Of a DNA stretch of 64,000 nt, positions 1-12,800 are shown piece by piece. The position numbers and the translations under genes are program-made. Each line of letters begins with the position of its first letter. Positions within the stretch are counted from its first letter, which is position 1. The notes under the pieces were generated by a model. That model was not told the DNA's origin. It was given only the letters and a program-made list of their open reading frames with translations, and did no database searches. This DNA comes from Rotaria socialis (taxonomy: Eukaryota > Rotifera > Eurotatoria > Philodinida > Philodinidae): assembly GCA_905331475.1 (NCBI GenBank), contig CAJNYU010003184.1, forward strand, positions 1 to 64,000, read 5' to 3'.

Positions 1-51
1 TATATATTTTTTTTTTTATAGTTTATTATTCCACTCTTGATCCTCATTCGA

Positions 52-1889
52 ATGCTTGTGCGCTCGAATTGTACGATTCTTTTATCTCCACTGGTTTCTA
101 AATATTTCGCCAGATGTTCTCTATCAAGTCTAGTGTCAAAGTCATGGTTGTCATCAATCTGCGGCATCTCTAGTTACACTTTTCAAACTCATTCGTGTAA
201 TATTTCATATGGAACAACCTTGAAATTAGCTCCAGGTATGCCACTTTTTGACGTTGCCATATTATCATTCAATCATGTTTTGTTCTAGTTTTTCCTGAAT
301 TACATACACGATCATTTCATACATCGAGTAAACGAGACAAAAAGGATTATTATGAAGTATTAGGTATACCGAAAAGTGCGACAGCAAAAGATGTAAAAAA
401 AGCTTATTATAAAGTTCGTAATACTTTCATGAGCTAATAATGAATTAATATGACTATTTACTGTTTAGTTAGCAAAAGAATATCACCCTGATACAACAGA
501 TAAGAAAGATGCAGCAACAACAAAGAAATTTCAAGAAGTTTCAGAAGCTTATGAAGTATTAAGTGATGAAACTAAACGGAAAAATTATGATACTTATGGT
601 ATGGGCGGTGATCCATTTAGTTCTGGTCAAGAATCACAGTCAACTAGTAGTTCTGGTGGTCGACCAACTGGTGCCAGTCAGGGTGGTTTTCGTGGCTATG
701 AATATTATCAGTCTCAAGTTGATCCAGAAGAATTATTTCGAAGAATCTTTGGTGAAGCATTCAGTCGAGGTGGTTTTGCTAATCATGATTGGATGGATGA
801 TCCTGATGAGAATAAATTGGGTAAACAAGGTATAACTCAAGTAAGAGTCTTAGATTTTTATTTTCAATCTATTGAATGTTTTTCAATTAAATAGTTGGCC
901 CTTGATTTAACATTTCAAGAAGCAGTTCGTGGTTGCAATAAAGATGTTAATGTACGCGTTGTTGATGCATGTCCAACGTGTAGAGGCACTCGATGTGCTG
1001 TTGGTACTCAACCGCAACCTTGCCGAACATGTAATGGGTCAGGAATGGAAACAATCGAAACTGGTCCATTCTTTCTACGTGCTACTTGTCGAACATGTCA
1101 TGGTCGACGGGAAACAATTGCAAAACCATGCTATGAATGTTCAGGAAAAGGACAAACTATACAAAAAAAATTCATAACGATACCAATTCCAGCCGGTAAA
1201 TTTTCTTAATAAAATTCTTTGAAAATATTATTTTTCTTTCTTCTTTTTTTCTAAGGTGTGGAAGATGGACAATCAATGAGAGTTAATCTCGGTGTATCGG
1301 AAATATTTGTCACATTTCGTGTTAAACCAAGTGACCGATTTCGAAGAGAAGGAGAGGATATTCATAGTGATATAGACATTTCTATTAGTATGGCAGCACT
1401 TGGTGGAAAAGTGAAAGTACCAGGCATATATGAAGATCATGCCTTAGACGTAAGAATGTTTTATTATTTTTCACACAAGAGATACATCTGTATGCATGTT
1501 AGATCCCATCTGGTACGCAATCTCATCAACGTTTTCGTCTAATTGGCAAAGGTGTTAAACGACTCAATGGTCAAGGAACCGGTGATCATTATGTTCATGT
1601 TAAAATAAAAATTCCCATGTATGTTACTTTGTATTATCAATCAATGAAAAAGAATTTTTTTTCAATCTTGTTATTTATCTAGACGATTAACACCGGAACA
1701 AAAAGCGTTAATGTTATCTTTTGCTGAACTTGATAAAAATAAAGATGGGACAGTTAATGGTTCATCTAAGACGGCATCAGGTAATTAATTCAAATATATA
1801 TATATATATATTCGAACTTATTTCTAGAAGAGAAACCAAAAGAAAAAGATGGATTTTTACAAAAGCTTAAACGAGCGATTTTCGATTAA
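52..1889 (+). CDS. DNAJA3: DnaJ homolog, mitochondrial (Tid1/DNAJA3)
   Basis: Type I J-domain co-chaperone of mitochondrial Hsp70. Exons: 52-235, 289-413, 469-840, 895-1195, 1256-1449, 1503-1618, 1683-1780, 1828-1889; every junction keeps frame, giving about 483 aa. The first 65 or so residues lack acidic residues and end in RSFHTSS, as in a mitochondrial presequence. A J domain follows (DYYEVLGI, then EYHPD, the HPD triad, across the intron at 414-468), then a Gly/Ser-rich linker. The zinc-binding domain holds four Cys pairs: [18 protein letters not shown] and CYECSGKG. The phrase [13 protein letters not shown] between pairs two and three is typical of Tid1. The C-terminal substrate-binding domain spans exons 5-7. 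The first zinc motif is CPTCRGTR instead of CxxCxGxG. An acceptor-like tatag at 17-21 leaves the frame open upstream, so a further 5' exon outside the window is possible; I chose the first ATG. A polyadenylation signal AATAAA lies near 2147. Confidence 0.93.
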
Positions 1890-2205
1890 TAGTAGCAATG
1901 CAGGTAATCAGCTTTTATTTTCTTGTTTTCCACATTAATTATCTTGTGTATAATTTTATAGAGAAAACAAGTAATTAATCAAGATAATTATTCATCTTTG
2001 ACATCGATACGAAACGTGCCAACTAATTTACTTCAGATTCAACTGAACAACCATCATTAAATCAGTAAAAAAAGAGAATTACCGTTAGCTTTATGTTAAA
2101 ATTGTTCTTTTTTCTGTCAACTTTATATGTTTTTTTTAAATGTTATAATAAAAACAAATCACACTATTGAAATTGATCTTTTTACCGATTTTTAGATGTG
2201 ATAAA

Positions 2206-3594
2206 ATGAGTACAAGGTGAGTAAAAAGGGAGTTTGATAAAGTTTCGAAAGAAATGAATATTAATTAATTTATGTAGTTCAGTATTATCACCAAGTTTAC
2301 ATCCGTTGATTGCTGGTGCTACTAGTGCGTTTATAACAACAACATTATATCAACCATTAGACTTTCTTAAAACTCAAATACAAGAACCAAAAAATGGGTA
2401 AAGATCTATACAATGTACTTATAGAAGTATATATCTGCTTGTTTGTTTTTTTGTATTTAGAATATCCAAACGATCAATTGGATTAATAGCAAAACATACT
2501 ATGCAACAATATTCAACATTCCGTCTATGGCGTGGTCTAACACCGGTTGGATATTGTAGAATGAAAATTACGATTGATTATCTCAGATATTTTTTTTTAT
2601 GGTAGTCCTTATTTCGTGCTGTACCTGGTAGTTCTCTTTATTTTCATTTGCTCAATTCGCTAAAAGAAAAAATTCCGTAAGAAGACGCTTTTTTAATTAT
2701 CTATTAGTAATAATGTTTTTGCTTGTTTGTTAGAAAAGCTCAACAAACTCTTTTTGTCAATGGAATTTGCGGTGCTGTCGCTCGAGGTGCAGCTGATTTG
2801 CTTGTTTTTCCATTTACATTAATCAAAGTTAGACTTGAAGTAGGGTTCAATATCTTATTTCAATGAAATACCAAAAGGACATATCAATGTTTAGAGCTCC
2901 CGGTTTACAACAATGAATATGATTTCTATAATTCGACATGTATACTCAGTACATGGTTTACAAGGTTGGTTTTATTTGAATATTATTGTGTATCAATATT
3001 GCGAAAAAGAGGAACCATATTTCTGATAGCAGAAGTCTGTGGAGTTCATTTTAAACTTTATTTCACGAAGTCATACTTGAATATTTATCTATAATCGATT
3101 CTCTTTTAGGTTTTTACACTGGTCTTCTACCGACTTTAGCTCGTGATCTTCCCTTTTCCGGTATTTATTATATGTCATATCGTAAATTAAAAGATATATT
3201 TTCAAATGATATGGGTAAGAAACTTGACTTTTTAATTTTCGAATGATTTTCAGTCGAAAACGAATTCAGATAGTCCATCAAATACAAATTGGCTAACATC
3301 TCAAGCTTCGATAAGTGTTACAGCTGGTTTAATTGCTTCATTTATAACTCAACCAGCTGATGTTATTAAAACATATCGACAAGTAGCTCCAACAGATTAT
3401 CGAAATGTGCATATGACAATTAAATATATTTTTCAAGTAAATGTCACTGAATTCTTTCTTATTTGCAAACAAGCTTTTATTTGAAATAGACTTATGGTTT
3501 AATTGGCTTTGCGAGTGGCTTTCTTATTCGAGCAGTTCGTCGTACACTAGTAGCTGCAACAGCTTGGACTTTATATGAATCATTTTTAAGATAA
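2206..3594 (+). CDS. SLC25A38: Mitochondrial glycine carrier SLC25A38 (Hem25/appoptosin family)
   Basis: Mitochondrial inner-membrane carrier that imports glycine for haem synthesis. Exons: 2206-2216, 2278-2397, 2461-2545, 2606-2676, 2734-2839, 2895-2964, 3110-3214, 3270-3436, 3490-3594; about 279 aa, a normal carrier length. Three carrier repeats are seen, each with a Px[DE]xx[KR]-type signature: QPLDFLKTQIQ (repeat 1), FPFTLIKVRLE (repeat 2, with T in place of the acidic residue) and QPADVIKTYRQ (repeat 3). Two features point to SLC25A38 and not another carrier: SLFRAVPGSSLYF after repeat 1 and the end RRTLVAATAWTLYESFLR. Only an 11-nt first coding exon precedes intron 1. The gene starts about 320 bp after DNAJA3 on the same strand and ends 21 bp from the stop of the convergent gene at 3616. 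Substrate assignment is from family knowledge. Confidence 0.92.
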
Positions 3595-3615
3595 TAATTC
3601 TGGTATTTTCAAAAA

Positions 3616-4209
3616 CTAAACAACACCAAGCCATTCGTTAAACATATCTTTTTGTAAACTTGTCATTGATAAAGCTTGTTTTAGCCGAAATATTGCTAAC
3701 CATGTTTGTTTTGATGTTAAACGATCGCGATAAACTTTACTTAAAATCAATTCCAACAATGTTGTTGATGATTCACATACCATTGTATAACGTATTTCTC
3801 CATTTGTTAAACCACGTTTTCGTTTCATATCAACATAAGTTGTAAATGCTTGAATATTAATTTTCGACATTTCTCCTTCATTGTCAAGAATTTTATATAT
3901 CCATGAAAGATACTGTTTTGGTGGACAAAGTTCAAGTGTTTCAAATAGATAAGATTTCGTATTTGCAGAAAGAAAAATATAATCTCCAGCATAGAGATGA
4001 TCAAGAATTATTTCAAACAATATTGGATCGGATATTAAATCGATGTATTTAAAAAAGAAACGTTCAATTATTTGACGTTGTTCTATTTCACTATATTTTT
4101 TAATATCACATGCGTTGAATAAAAGTGTTTCACCACGAAAATCAACGTAAATGTAGACATTATTGTTCTTTTTATGTACATCAATCAATTCTTTTAAATA
4201 GAGTTCCAT
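3616..4209 (-). CDS. Hypothetical protein, about 197 aa, single exon
   Basis: Open frame on the minus strand ending 21 bp from the SLC25A38 stop, so the two transcripts probably overlap at their 3' ends. I start it at the ATG at 4209 (MELYLKEL). The frame is open to 4287, but that extension is an H/L/F-rich stretch from a TTC/ATC repeat and is probably not coding. I do not recognise the family. The protein is rich in leucine, isoleucine and tyrosine and looks helical. The middle part (around FEIILDHLYAGDYIFLS, residues 90-110) faintly resembles the end of a BTB fold but lacks enough of it to call. There is no signal peptide or membrane span. Its length, and codon use like that of its neighbours, argue that it is real. 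It could instead be the last exon of a longer gene. Confidence 0.55.
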   Translation of the reverse strand: MELYLKELIDVHKKNNNVYIYVDFRGETLLFNACDIKKYSEIEQRQIIERFFFKYIDLISDPILFEIILDHLYAGDYIFLSANTKSYLFETLELCPPKQYLSWIYKILDNEGEMSKINIQAFTTYVDMKRKRGLTNGEIRYTMVCESSTTLLELILSKVYRDRLTSKQTWLAIFRLKQALSMTSLQKDMFNEWLGVV

Positions 4210-4287
4210 GAATAAGAATGAAAGATGATGATGAAGAAGAAGAAGAAAAAAAACAGTATGTATGCTCAAATATTTTTCTTCTTTCAT

Positions 4288-5947
4288 TCTTCTTCGAATT
4301 AGTAAAATTCTCGTCCTATGTACGTCGCTATAGAGCGAGAGAGAGAGAGAGAAAACGAAACATTAAATTCTTATATAATTGATTAAATATGAATGATAAG
4401 TTTCAGTCTTGTTTTACACATAAAATGACCTTAATATAAATTTTAATTTATTTTTTAAATAGTAACCTTTTCACATGATTCTAAATATATTTAAATGGAT
4501 TCATTTTGTGATAGACAGAAGAAAAAATTTATTTAGAAAATAATCCGATGGCAAAATTCAATAGGATATCGACGAACTATTTGAATCTGTTAATGACGTT
4601 AAACTAATATTTATTTGACCTATTGTTGTTTTGTTTAGTAACGAGCTTTTTATATCTAAACTTTTTTACTTATTTTGAACATCTGTTGGAATGAGAAAAA
4701 CGACTGCGACATAAGTTTAGTTGTATTGATCTTTAATTAGATTACTAATGGATATTTGTCATGACAGCTACGACGATGATAAGAGCAAATTCTAATATAA
4801 AATGGATACATTCATGGAGAATTGTATCAAATTCAGAATTTTAATTTTGCACTAACCTACTTTACAAACAAGGTAATATATTATATCTGTTATAATTACA
4901 TTCGTGAAAATAAATAGATACCTATCGTCATGATACAATTTTGAAATATTGCAAATAGGAATATTTATTGTAGAATTACATTTGAGATTTATTCGTTCGG
5001 AAGATTCAGCAAATAGTCTCAACTTACTATGAACTTCATCGAGGTAGAATTTTGTTTTCTTGCACTCATTGAGATCTATTGTTGTATTTCGATTGTTAAA
5101 ATAGTATATTCATTTTAATCTTTACATATATTACTGTATGTAATAATCTTAGTAAGATGTGATGAATGAAAAGAGTTGAGTTTCATTTCGGTTCAATTAT
5201 TTGACATCAAATTATAGAGAAATAAATTTTCATAAGTAAATAAAATTCTTCATAAGAAAAATACACATTGCCAAAACGACCGTTTGGCGTACCATTGATG
5301 GTAGACACGTGATAAAATTTCACTGGATATTAGAAAAAGTTTGTCTGAATAGAAAATAATCTACTTCATGATAGGGTAAACAGTAAAATTATTCGGAGCC
5401 TATATTCAACTTACAACAAATAAAACTATTATAAAAGTCGCGTAGCGATTTTCCTATTATATTTTCAACTAACAGAAATTTACGATAGATAGCTACATGA
5501 TTCTATGATTTAAACCAAATGAAAGTCGAAGAAAAACTTTCTCAAAACCAGTTCATGGAATTTATAAACAGTTGGTCATATCACGTGGTTGGATTTTCTC
5601 CCGTTCTCTCTGTCTGCGTTCGATCAGACAATCACCTTTTTATACAATGCCCTGTTCATACGTATATTCTAGACATGACGAATCATATTAAATCATAGCA
5701 TCTTTCCTATCGTCCATAATGTACATACATTCCTAAATGATTCAATACCCTAGATCGTTCTTTACTTTTTAGGGAAACAAAAAAACAATCGAAAATTTCA
5801 AATGTAAATTTTCGACTATTTTCATATAATCATTGTTCTTCGTTACGATCAGTCGGATCGTCATTTCTTTTAATTTTTCCTCTTTTGTGTCTTTTATTTA
5901 TTTATTGTACATATTACACAAGTTGTCGGCGTGAGCGTTTGTATTGT
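4288..5947. other. Intergenic, no gene seen
   Basis: About 1.66 kb of AT-rich sequence between the hypothetical gene and the NHL gene, which point away from each other. A short GA microsatellite lies at 4335-4352. All reading frames are broken. The last 300 bp are T-rich and probably carry the promoter and 5' leader of the NHL gene. Confidence 0.6.
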
Positions 5948-7908
5948 ATGAGTGAGTGTTCGATACCAGTAAATATAATGAGTGAAATCAAATCTACTAT
6001 GAATCCTTGTTCATCACCTATCCGTAAACATTTTTCGGATGTAACTAATAAAAAGTTTCAACTCAATGATATTGTCGATGATGATTGTCGATGGAAATTA
6101 CTTAGTGGTAAGCAAAAATCTTTTTATTTATTTAAAAATAAAAAAATAAAAAGAATTTCTTCGTTTTCTTTAGGTGCACCAGTGATAAGAATTGATAATG
6201 ATGAAAATGAAAATGATGCATGGACAGAATGTCGAGAATTATTTGAACCGAATCGATCTCATATGCTTAATCCATCGTCGATAAATAATAATTATTTACT
6301 TCGTCATAGTAGTGCGAATACAAGTTTAAATGAATCATCGTCACTTGATGCACTAACAGGAAATGCTTGTACAAGTATTGATGGAAATCATGATGAAATT
6401 CTTTCAATTATTGAACAAGCTGGAATTACTTTTGGTAAAAGAAAAAAAGATAAAAATTTCCTTGTGAAGTAAAAATAAGAGCCAATTGTTTGTTTTTTAG
6501 AAGCATTAACTGGGTCATCGACAAATGATTTATTTGCTAGTACAAGTGGTTATCATTCATATGAACCATCGCCATTTACTCATCGATTGAAACATTCTTC
6601 AATACTGGATCCATCGGCAGCTGAATTTCATATGGAAAATGAGAGAGGCTTAATAACAAATTCTCAACCAATAATTAGTCGATCGACTAATGATCAATCA
6701 CAACGTCGCGTATCTCGATCTCATAATCAAACATCATTAAGATATTCTACTTCATGTATAAAATAGAAACAACCATTGAGAAAACGATTACTATATGAAT
6801 TTTGTTTTTAATTAGATGAATATAAATTCGGTGGCTATGGCCGTGGTATTCATGAATTTCTTGAACCGAATGGTATTGCTTTCCTTTCGGATGGTACCAT
6901 TTCTGTGGTTGATACTAATTCGAGTCAAATTAAACTTTTTGATCCTGTTCGACGAGAATGTGTGCTGAAATTTGGTCAAGCTGGAACAAGACCTGGTGCA
7001 TTACTTTATCCATATCGTATTGCTGTTTTGCCTGGACATGATTTAGTAAGATCAAGAGTTGTTGAAATAGTAGAAAAGCAAATCTCGATTAATAAATATC
7101 AATTTAGCTTGTTATGGTACAACGTTCACCACGACCAATGATACAAATATTTGATCGAAATGGCCAATTTATTCGACGATTCGGTAATGATCTTGAAAGT
7201 CCAAGAGCTATTTGTATCGATCAACAGGGTCGAATTATTGTTATTGAATCGAAAATAATGAAAGGTAAGAAATATGAATTTTTCTATAACTAGAAATAAT
7301 TTCTATTTAATTTTAGTGCATATATATGATCCAACATCAGGTCGTTTATGGGGTCAATGTGATTTACGCGATCATTTGAGTTTTCCGACAAGTGTCTGTG
7401 TCAATGATCGACACGAACTCTATGTTAGCGATAATGAATCACATTTTGTTCGAGTATTTGATTATAATGGTAAACATTTGAAAAATATCGGAGCTGGAAT
7501 CACATATCCAATAGCATGCCGAATTGTAAGTTTTTTTCGTCATTAATTTACTTCTTTTTCTCACTAATAAATTCTTTATATTTTATTTTTAGAATCAACC
7601 ACGGCGTGAACTTATTGTTGTTGATAATCATGAAAATTTTAATATAACAACATATGATTATGATGGAAATAGAAAATATTCGCATTATTCAGTAAGAATT
7701 TTTTGCAACGACAAAAATCAATTCTTAATTTTTAATATCATAATTTTCTTTTGCTTTTTTTTAGCTTATGAAACATTCTCAATGTTTCGATGTTGCTGTT
7801 GGATATAATGATGAATTAGCAATGGCATCGAAAGATTATAAAGTATATGTTTATAAATTAGGTGAAGGTTTAGAAATGGCTGGCAGTGATCTCAATCCTC
7901 ATTATTAG
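5948..7908 (+). CDS. brat: Brat-like NHL-repeat protein without RING or B-box
   Basis: Probable RNA-binding translational regulator of the Brat/TRIM-NHL class. Exons: 5948-6107, 6174-6434, 6501-6755, 6816-7045, 7108-7264, 7317-7525, 7593-7691, 7765-7908; about 504 aa. Residues 1-225 are low-complexity (Ser, Asn, His, acidic) with no Cys/His pattern of a RING or B-box and no clear coiled coil. The rest is a six-bladed NHL propeller: KFGGYGRG..EPNGIA, FGQAGTRPGALLYPYRIAV, IFDRNGQFIRRFG, a blade around SFPTSVCVNDRHELYVSDN, VVDNHENFNITTYD, and the closing HSQCFDVAVGYNDELAMAS. The last blades match the Brat propeller closely as I remember it. A shorter start at 5978 is possible. Intron phases are consistent throughout. 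Known Brat proteins carry two B-boxes and a coiled coil, so this is either a shortened form or a paralog. Confidence 0.85.
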
Positions 7909-9882
7909 TGACACGTTATTAATTAAATTTTTCTTTCTTTGTTCTTATAAATGATCTTCAAATTATTATCTTGTTCGTTCTCGTTGACTCGTCTACCGAT
8001 TGATCTGTTGTACAAATCGGTTTCATCCTACCGCGCAATAGCAACCTTTTTCTTTCTTCTCCTTTGTGGTAGACGAATTGATATTTTTTCTCTTTTCCTT
8101 GATCGCATAACTTCATTTAATTTTTTTTTCTTCTTTTTTTTCTTTTTCGCTTATCTTTTATTTGTTGTACTTAAACATTCAAACAGAAATGTATTTCTAT
8201 TTTTTTCCTTTTGTTATACAACACTTCTATTTGACCACATACAAAAGAATAGAGATGAATTAAAATAAATTGGAATGTTATGATGTGTGGTTTGAAGAAA
8301 AAAATTTAATCAATTTTCTGGATCTTGAATTTCTTACTAACATGCGTTTTTATCATGGACGGAAGAAATTAATTGCAAACGCGTAAATATACTTTACATT
8401 TTATGCTGTTCAGTATATAAGTGGAAATTCAAGATGTATTATGCTCAGCTTTGATCACACTCGTGAAGGAAATTTTATTGAAAGAAAAAGAAGAGGAAGA
8501 AAAATAACAACAATGAAGCATTCGTTATTCTAAGAAATTTCTACTTCATCGGTCGTTAGTTTTTCTCCTAAAAATATTGTTCACTCGGAAAATTTTTTAA
8601 GTGGGAAGAAATGAAATGCTTCAAAATTCTTACCTAACTAATGTGTTTATTTATTTATTAGAGAGAGTAGAGCAAAAGGTAAAGATTTTGAATGGAAATT
8701 TATATATTGAAACATGAGAATGTTGACTTTTGCGTACTGATAATTTCATTTTTCGATAAATCCTAATTTCTACCTTAGACAATATTTTCTTTTTTAGAAG
8801 ATTCAATTCATAGTCATTTTTTTTCTACCCGTAAGTAAAATGCATGCTTGATCTACTTTGTTAATATTTTAATGACTTCATTTAGAATTCAAGCGAGACG
8901 TAGTTTTTTTTTGTCACTATAAAGACGTAACCCGAAATAGAATGATTTCCTCTAGACGCAAAATTTCTGCTTGCTTGAGAATTGATCTATTAGTTACCAC
9001 ATGAATAAAAGCAAAAAAAAATGAAGTATTTTGATTATGTTTGTTAAAATATTTCTATTAATTATGTTTTGTCAGAGAATCAGTTTCTTCTTGATTTTCT
9101 TATCATAGAAAATAAGATCAAAACTTTTTCTTTTACCTTTTAAAAAATGTCTTAAATCAATGTCAACTGATAAAATATTTGTTCATCGTATAACGCATTC
9201 ATCATCCCATGGGCATGATATTGTGTCTATTTTATTTATGAGAAATAAATTTGTTCTATGCTGTTTTTTATTTTCTCAGGTGTTATTCAATCCATGACAA
9301 CATTGAAATAGCTCTATAAAAACTCTTACAAATATCTACGGACATAACATAAATGCACATACAACCTTGAAATATTTTATGTCATAATCAAGTAACAACT
9401 TGAATATATTACTAAGTTGCTCATAGCTAGTTTGTTTTATTTTTGATCAAATTGAAAGACATATGAATGTAATAGTGATGAAAATTGAAAGTATGGCTGC
9501 CGTTAATTGTTTATCCAATCAGGAAAAAAGATCGAAGAAGACTTTGAAAAGTGCTTATTCATTTATATGTAAAATCAATCATAACGAATTCTAAGCATAA
9601 ACGAATGCATACGTTCATTTAAACAAAAATGATCGGACACTAAAAAAAGCAAGCAAGAAGAACAAAGATATTTATCAAAATCGATATTGAAGCAACTTAA
9701 ACATACATTTAATATTCATACACCCACAATCAGCGAACACTGATCTCTCTACCGAAAGCGATCATAACTTTCGCTTTCTTTTTTCTTCTCTTCATTCTCA
9801 ATCTGCAAGTAAATAGAAAAAGAAGAAAAGAGACATAACAAGGTCCTCTCTTCTCGTTTCGTTTGTTAATTTTCAAGAAGAA
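7909..9882. other. Intergenic, no gene seen
   Basis: About 2 kb of AT-rich DNA. The first 350 bp are T-rich, with runs of TTTTC, consistent with the 3' UTR of the NHL gene. No coding frame is convincing. The final stretch (9740-9880) is pyrimidine-rich and probably the 5' leader of the next gene. Confidence 0.55.
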
Positions 9883-12800
9883 ATGTCTCGACATCAAAAG
9901 CCGTCGTCGTCATACAGACCAGGTACGTGGGTTGTTTGGCATTATCTTTTCCTTATTGTCACTAAATACACACACCTGAATTACAATAGTGATTATCATG
10001 CATGTTTTGATATTATTGTAGATACTTTTTTGAAGGTGAATTTGATGAGTACCATGTACATATTTGTCAGTAAAGAGAGAGAAAAAGAAAGAGCAAACGA
10101 GAGAATAATAAACGCTTATCTCTTTGTAAAGAAAAAGAATCGAATCAAAGTGAAAAGAATCAATGTGCGGAGTATTAGCGTGGGAAGAGAAATAAAAAAT
10201 GAAAGAGAAAATATACACGAATGATAAGGTTAGGGTTTTTGGCGTCTAGCTCGACTGCTATTTGAAGTAAACAATAACAGCAGCTATAAATTTAAATGAT
10301 AAAATAAATCGGGCAAAGTCTATTTTTTTCTCGTTTGTATGGCAATCAAAGATCTGATTTGCAAATAGCGAGGTTCTCACCTTCTGTATATGAAGACCTT
10401 CAGTTTTTACTGTGCAACCACAATCCTAAGCTCTTATATACATATAGACTCTTGATTGCATTTCAAAAGATTATCAATTTATACCTATAAGAATTTGTAT
10501 CAGACGTTGTTGTCTGCTCATCGCAAAAAAAACTATAAGTGGCGTATTATACTTGATTCAACGTGTTAACACAATTTCAAAACATACTTGAGAAAATTGA
10601 TCGAATGTTAGATTAATATATTCGTAAGAGAAATGCATGTAATAGCCATTCATATGAAAGATTATTTTCCTATAGGAAAGAGCACGAAATTTTGACAGGA
10701 GAAGGGAGAGAAAAAAGAATAAAGAAAAAAAAGAAAACGTCCGTATACATGAAGCACAAACATACGCAAACCGCAGAAATAAGAAGAACATTTGCTTCGG
10801 ATCAACTTTACATACACGACAACATTATCGGGGAGAGTAATATGTGTTTCCCATAGTTAGCACTCGTGCTTCCTGTCACAAAAAAAACACATCTTATTGT
10901 ATATGTTACACATATTTGCGTTCCCACCGACAATTTTTTATTCAATGTCACCTCAAAGAGAAACACATAGACATAGGTAGCGAGAGTGAGAGAGAGAGTG
11001 GGTGAGTGAGTGTGTGTGTGTGTGAATGCTTTTCCTTTCAACAACATATTACTATCGTGAAAAAAATGTTGATTTTTTTTTCTTTTTTTGTTTCTTATCT
11101 CTCAATTTTTTTAAGAACTGCAAGCACTGTTTGTTTTCTATCTGCTTCCATGTAGATTACGTAAAATTTATCCTAAACATCATATATAGTCATTATTCAG
11201 TTGTGAAATATTATTAGTTAAAAAACTATAATAGGCCATAATTGATACTGGTACCAGTGGGAGATGGATTGTAATTTCCGTGAGTAATTTAGAAAGCTAT
11301 GTTCAAGTAAATTCTTGCTTCTGCTATCATGTATTCAACTCATCATGAGTTCATCCGAAATTTTTATACTGATTACACCAATAGCAATTATGATTTTTTT
11401 CTTCTTGTCTCTAGATTGGTTTCAACAAAAAAGTTGTCGAATGGGTAGCTATCTATGGGATGAAGAATGTAATAATATGTGTTATTCGCACTATCATAAC
11501 GGTCGACCATTGTCAGTGGTTTTAACAGAGCCATGTGACCCATTTGAACCTCAGCGATTATCATTCTTCGATGATATTCCTTGTATAGAAAGTGATTTTG
11601 CATCCCTTAATCACCTTCAGCATCATCATCATCAACATCAACAGCAACAGCAACAGCAACAACAACAACAACAACAACATCATAGAAGTCGTTCATCAGG
11701 TCGCCGATATAAACGAGAGTGTTATAGTATGTTAATATAAAAAACATTCTATTAAATGTATGTTTTCATTTTGTTTAAAAACCATAAAAGGTGTACACTA
11801 TCCAAATGCCAATATTAATTCGTATTGTTTTTCTCCTCCACCACCACCACGTCGTGCTTTAAATCGTTGTGCTTCAAGAGAAATACTTGTCGAAAAAATA
11901 GGTAACGATAAAAGGAAAATGTATTGTTAATTAATGTAAAATGTAAAAATGATTTTTTTGTTATTATAAAACTAGAAACAGTAACTATAGAAGAAGCAAA
12001 ACGCCGACCACCACCACCTCCACCTTGTATGGTTTCATTTGTTCGTACACCATCACCAACTATCCGACAAGTTAAAATACGACCACGTCCTTCATCTTGT
12101 TTTGACTTACATAAAGAATCGACAGGTAAATATTTTTTTAATTTTTCCATTCTTGTTTTCTATTTTATCATCACTTGTCATATCAATCATGATAATAAAA
12201 TATTTACAAAGTAAATTATTTAAAAAAACTTCCTTTTTTGAGATATTCAACATCAACAACGACAAAATCGTTGGTCAAAATATGTTGATGAGCGTCATGA
12301 AGAACATTTTGAATATAATTACAATTACAATAAAGCCCCAGAACGAATTGTTCCAAGTAAGAAAATTATTCTTTCCAGTAGTATTCATTACATTGATGCA
12401 TTTATGATTAGTTGAACGTGAACAACCAGCTCCACCACCGCCTCCACCAAGAACTATTCGTCATGATGCAACAACATCAACTCACGATCTTTATATCCCA
12501 CGTCCACCAACACCAAAATTAGGTGAATATATATTAAAAAAATATTTTTATTTAAAATAAATTGTTATTTTTATTAGTTCGTCCAGAAATGAGAGATGCT
12601 GGTACAACAACAGTCGGTTTACCAAAAAAACCCTTGTGTGTTACAGGTAAACGAAAATTTCTAATTATTTATTTGTATTATCGTTGTTTTGATGTAGAAA
12701 CGCAAGTAATCGAACGATTCGAAAAAACAGAAAAAGTACGCTGTGATTCAGCATCAAGTTCAGGTGAGAACAAAACAAAGCATTCAATTAATATCTATTT

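Noticed and set aside
7951-8268. 105-codon open frame rich in Phe and Leu
   Set aside because: It comes from T-rich sequence just after the NHL gene; no motif and no splice partners.
9910-10224. Overlapping open frames on both strands of about 100 codons
   Set aside because: They lie in the first intron of the disordered gene; low-complexity composition and no family signal on either strand.
10229-10240. GGTTAGGGTTTTTGGCG resembling telomeric repeat
   Set aside because: Only one unit; no array.
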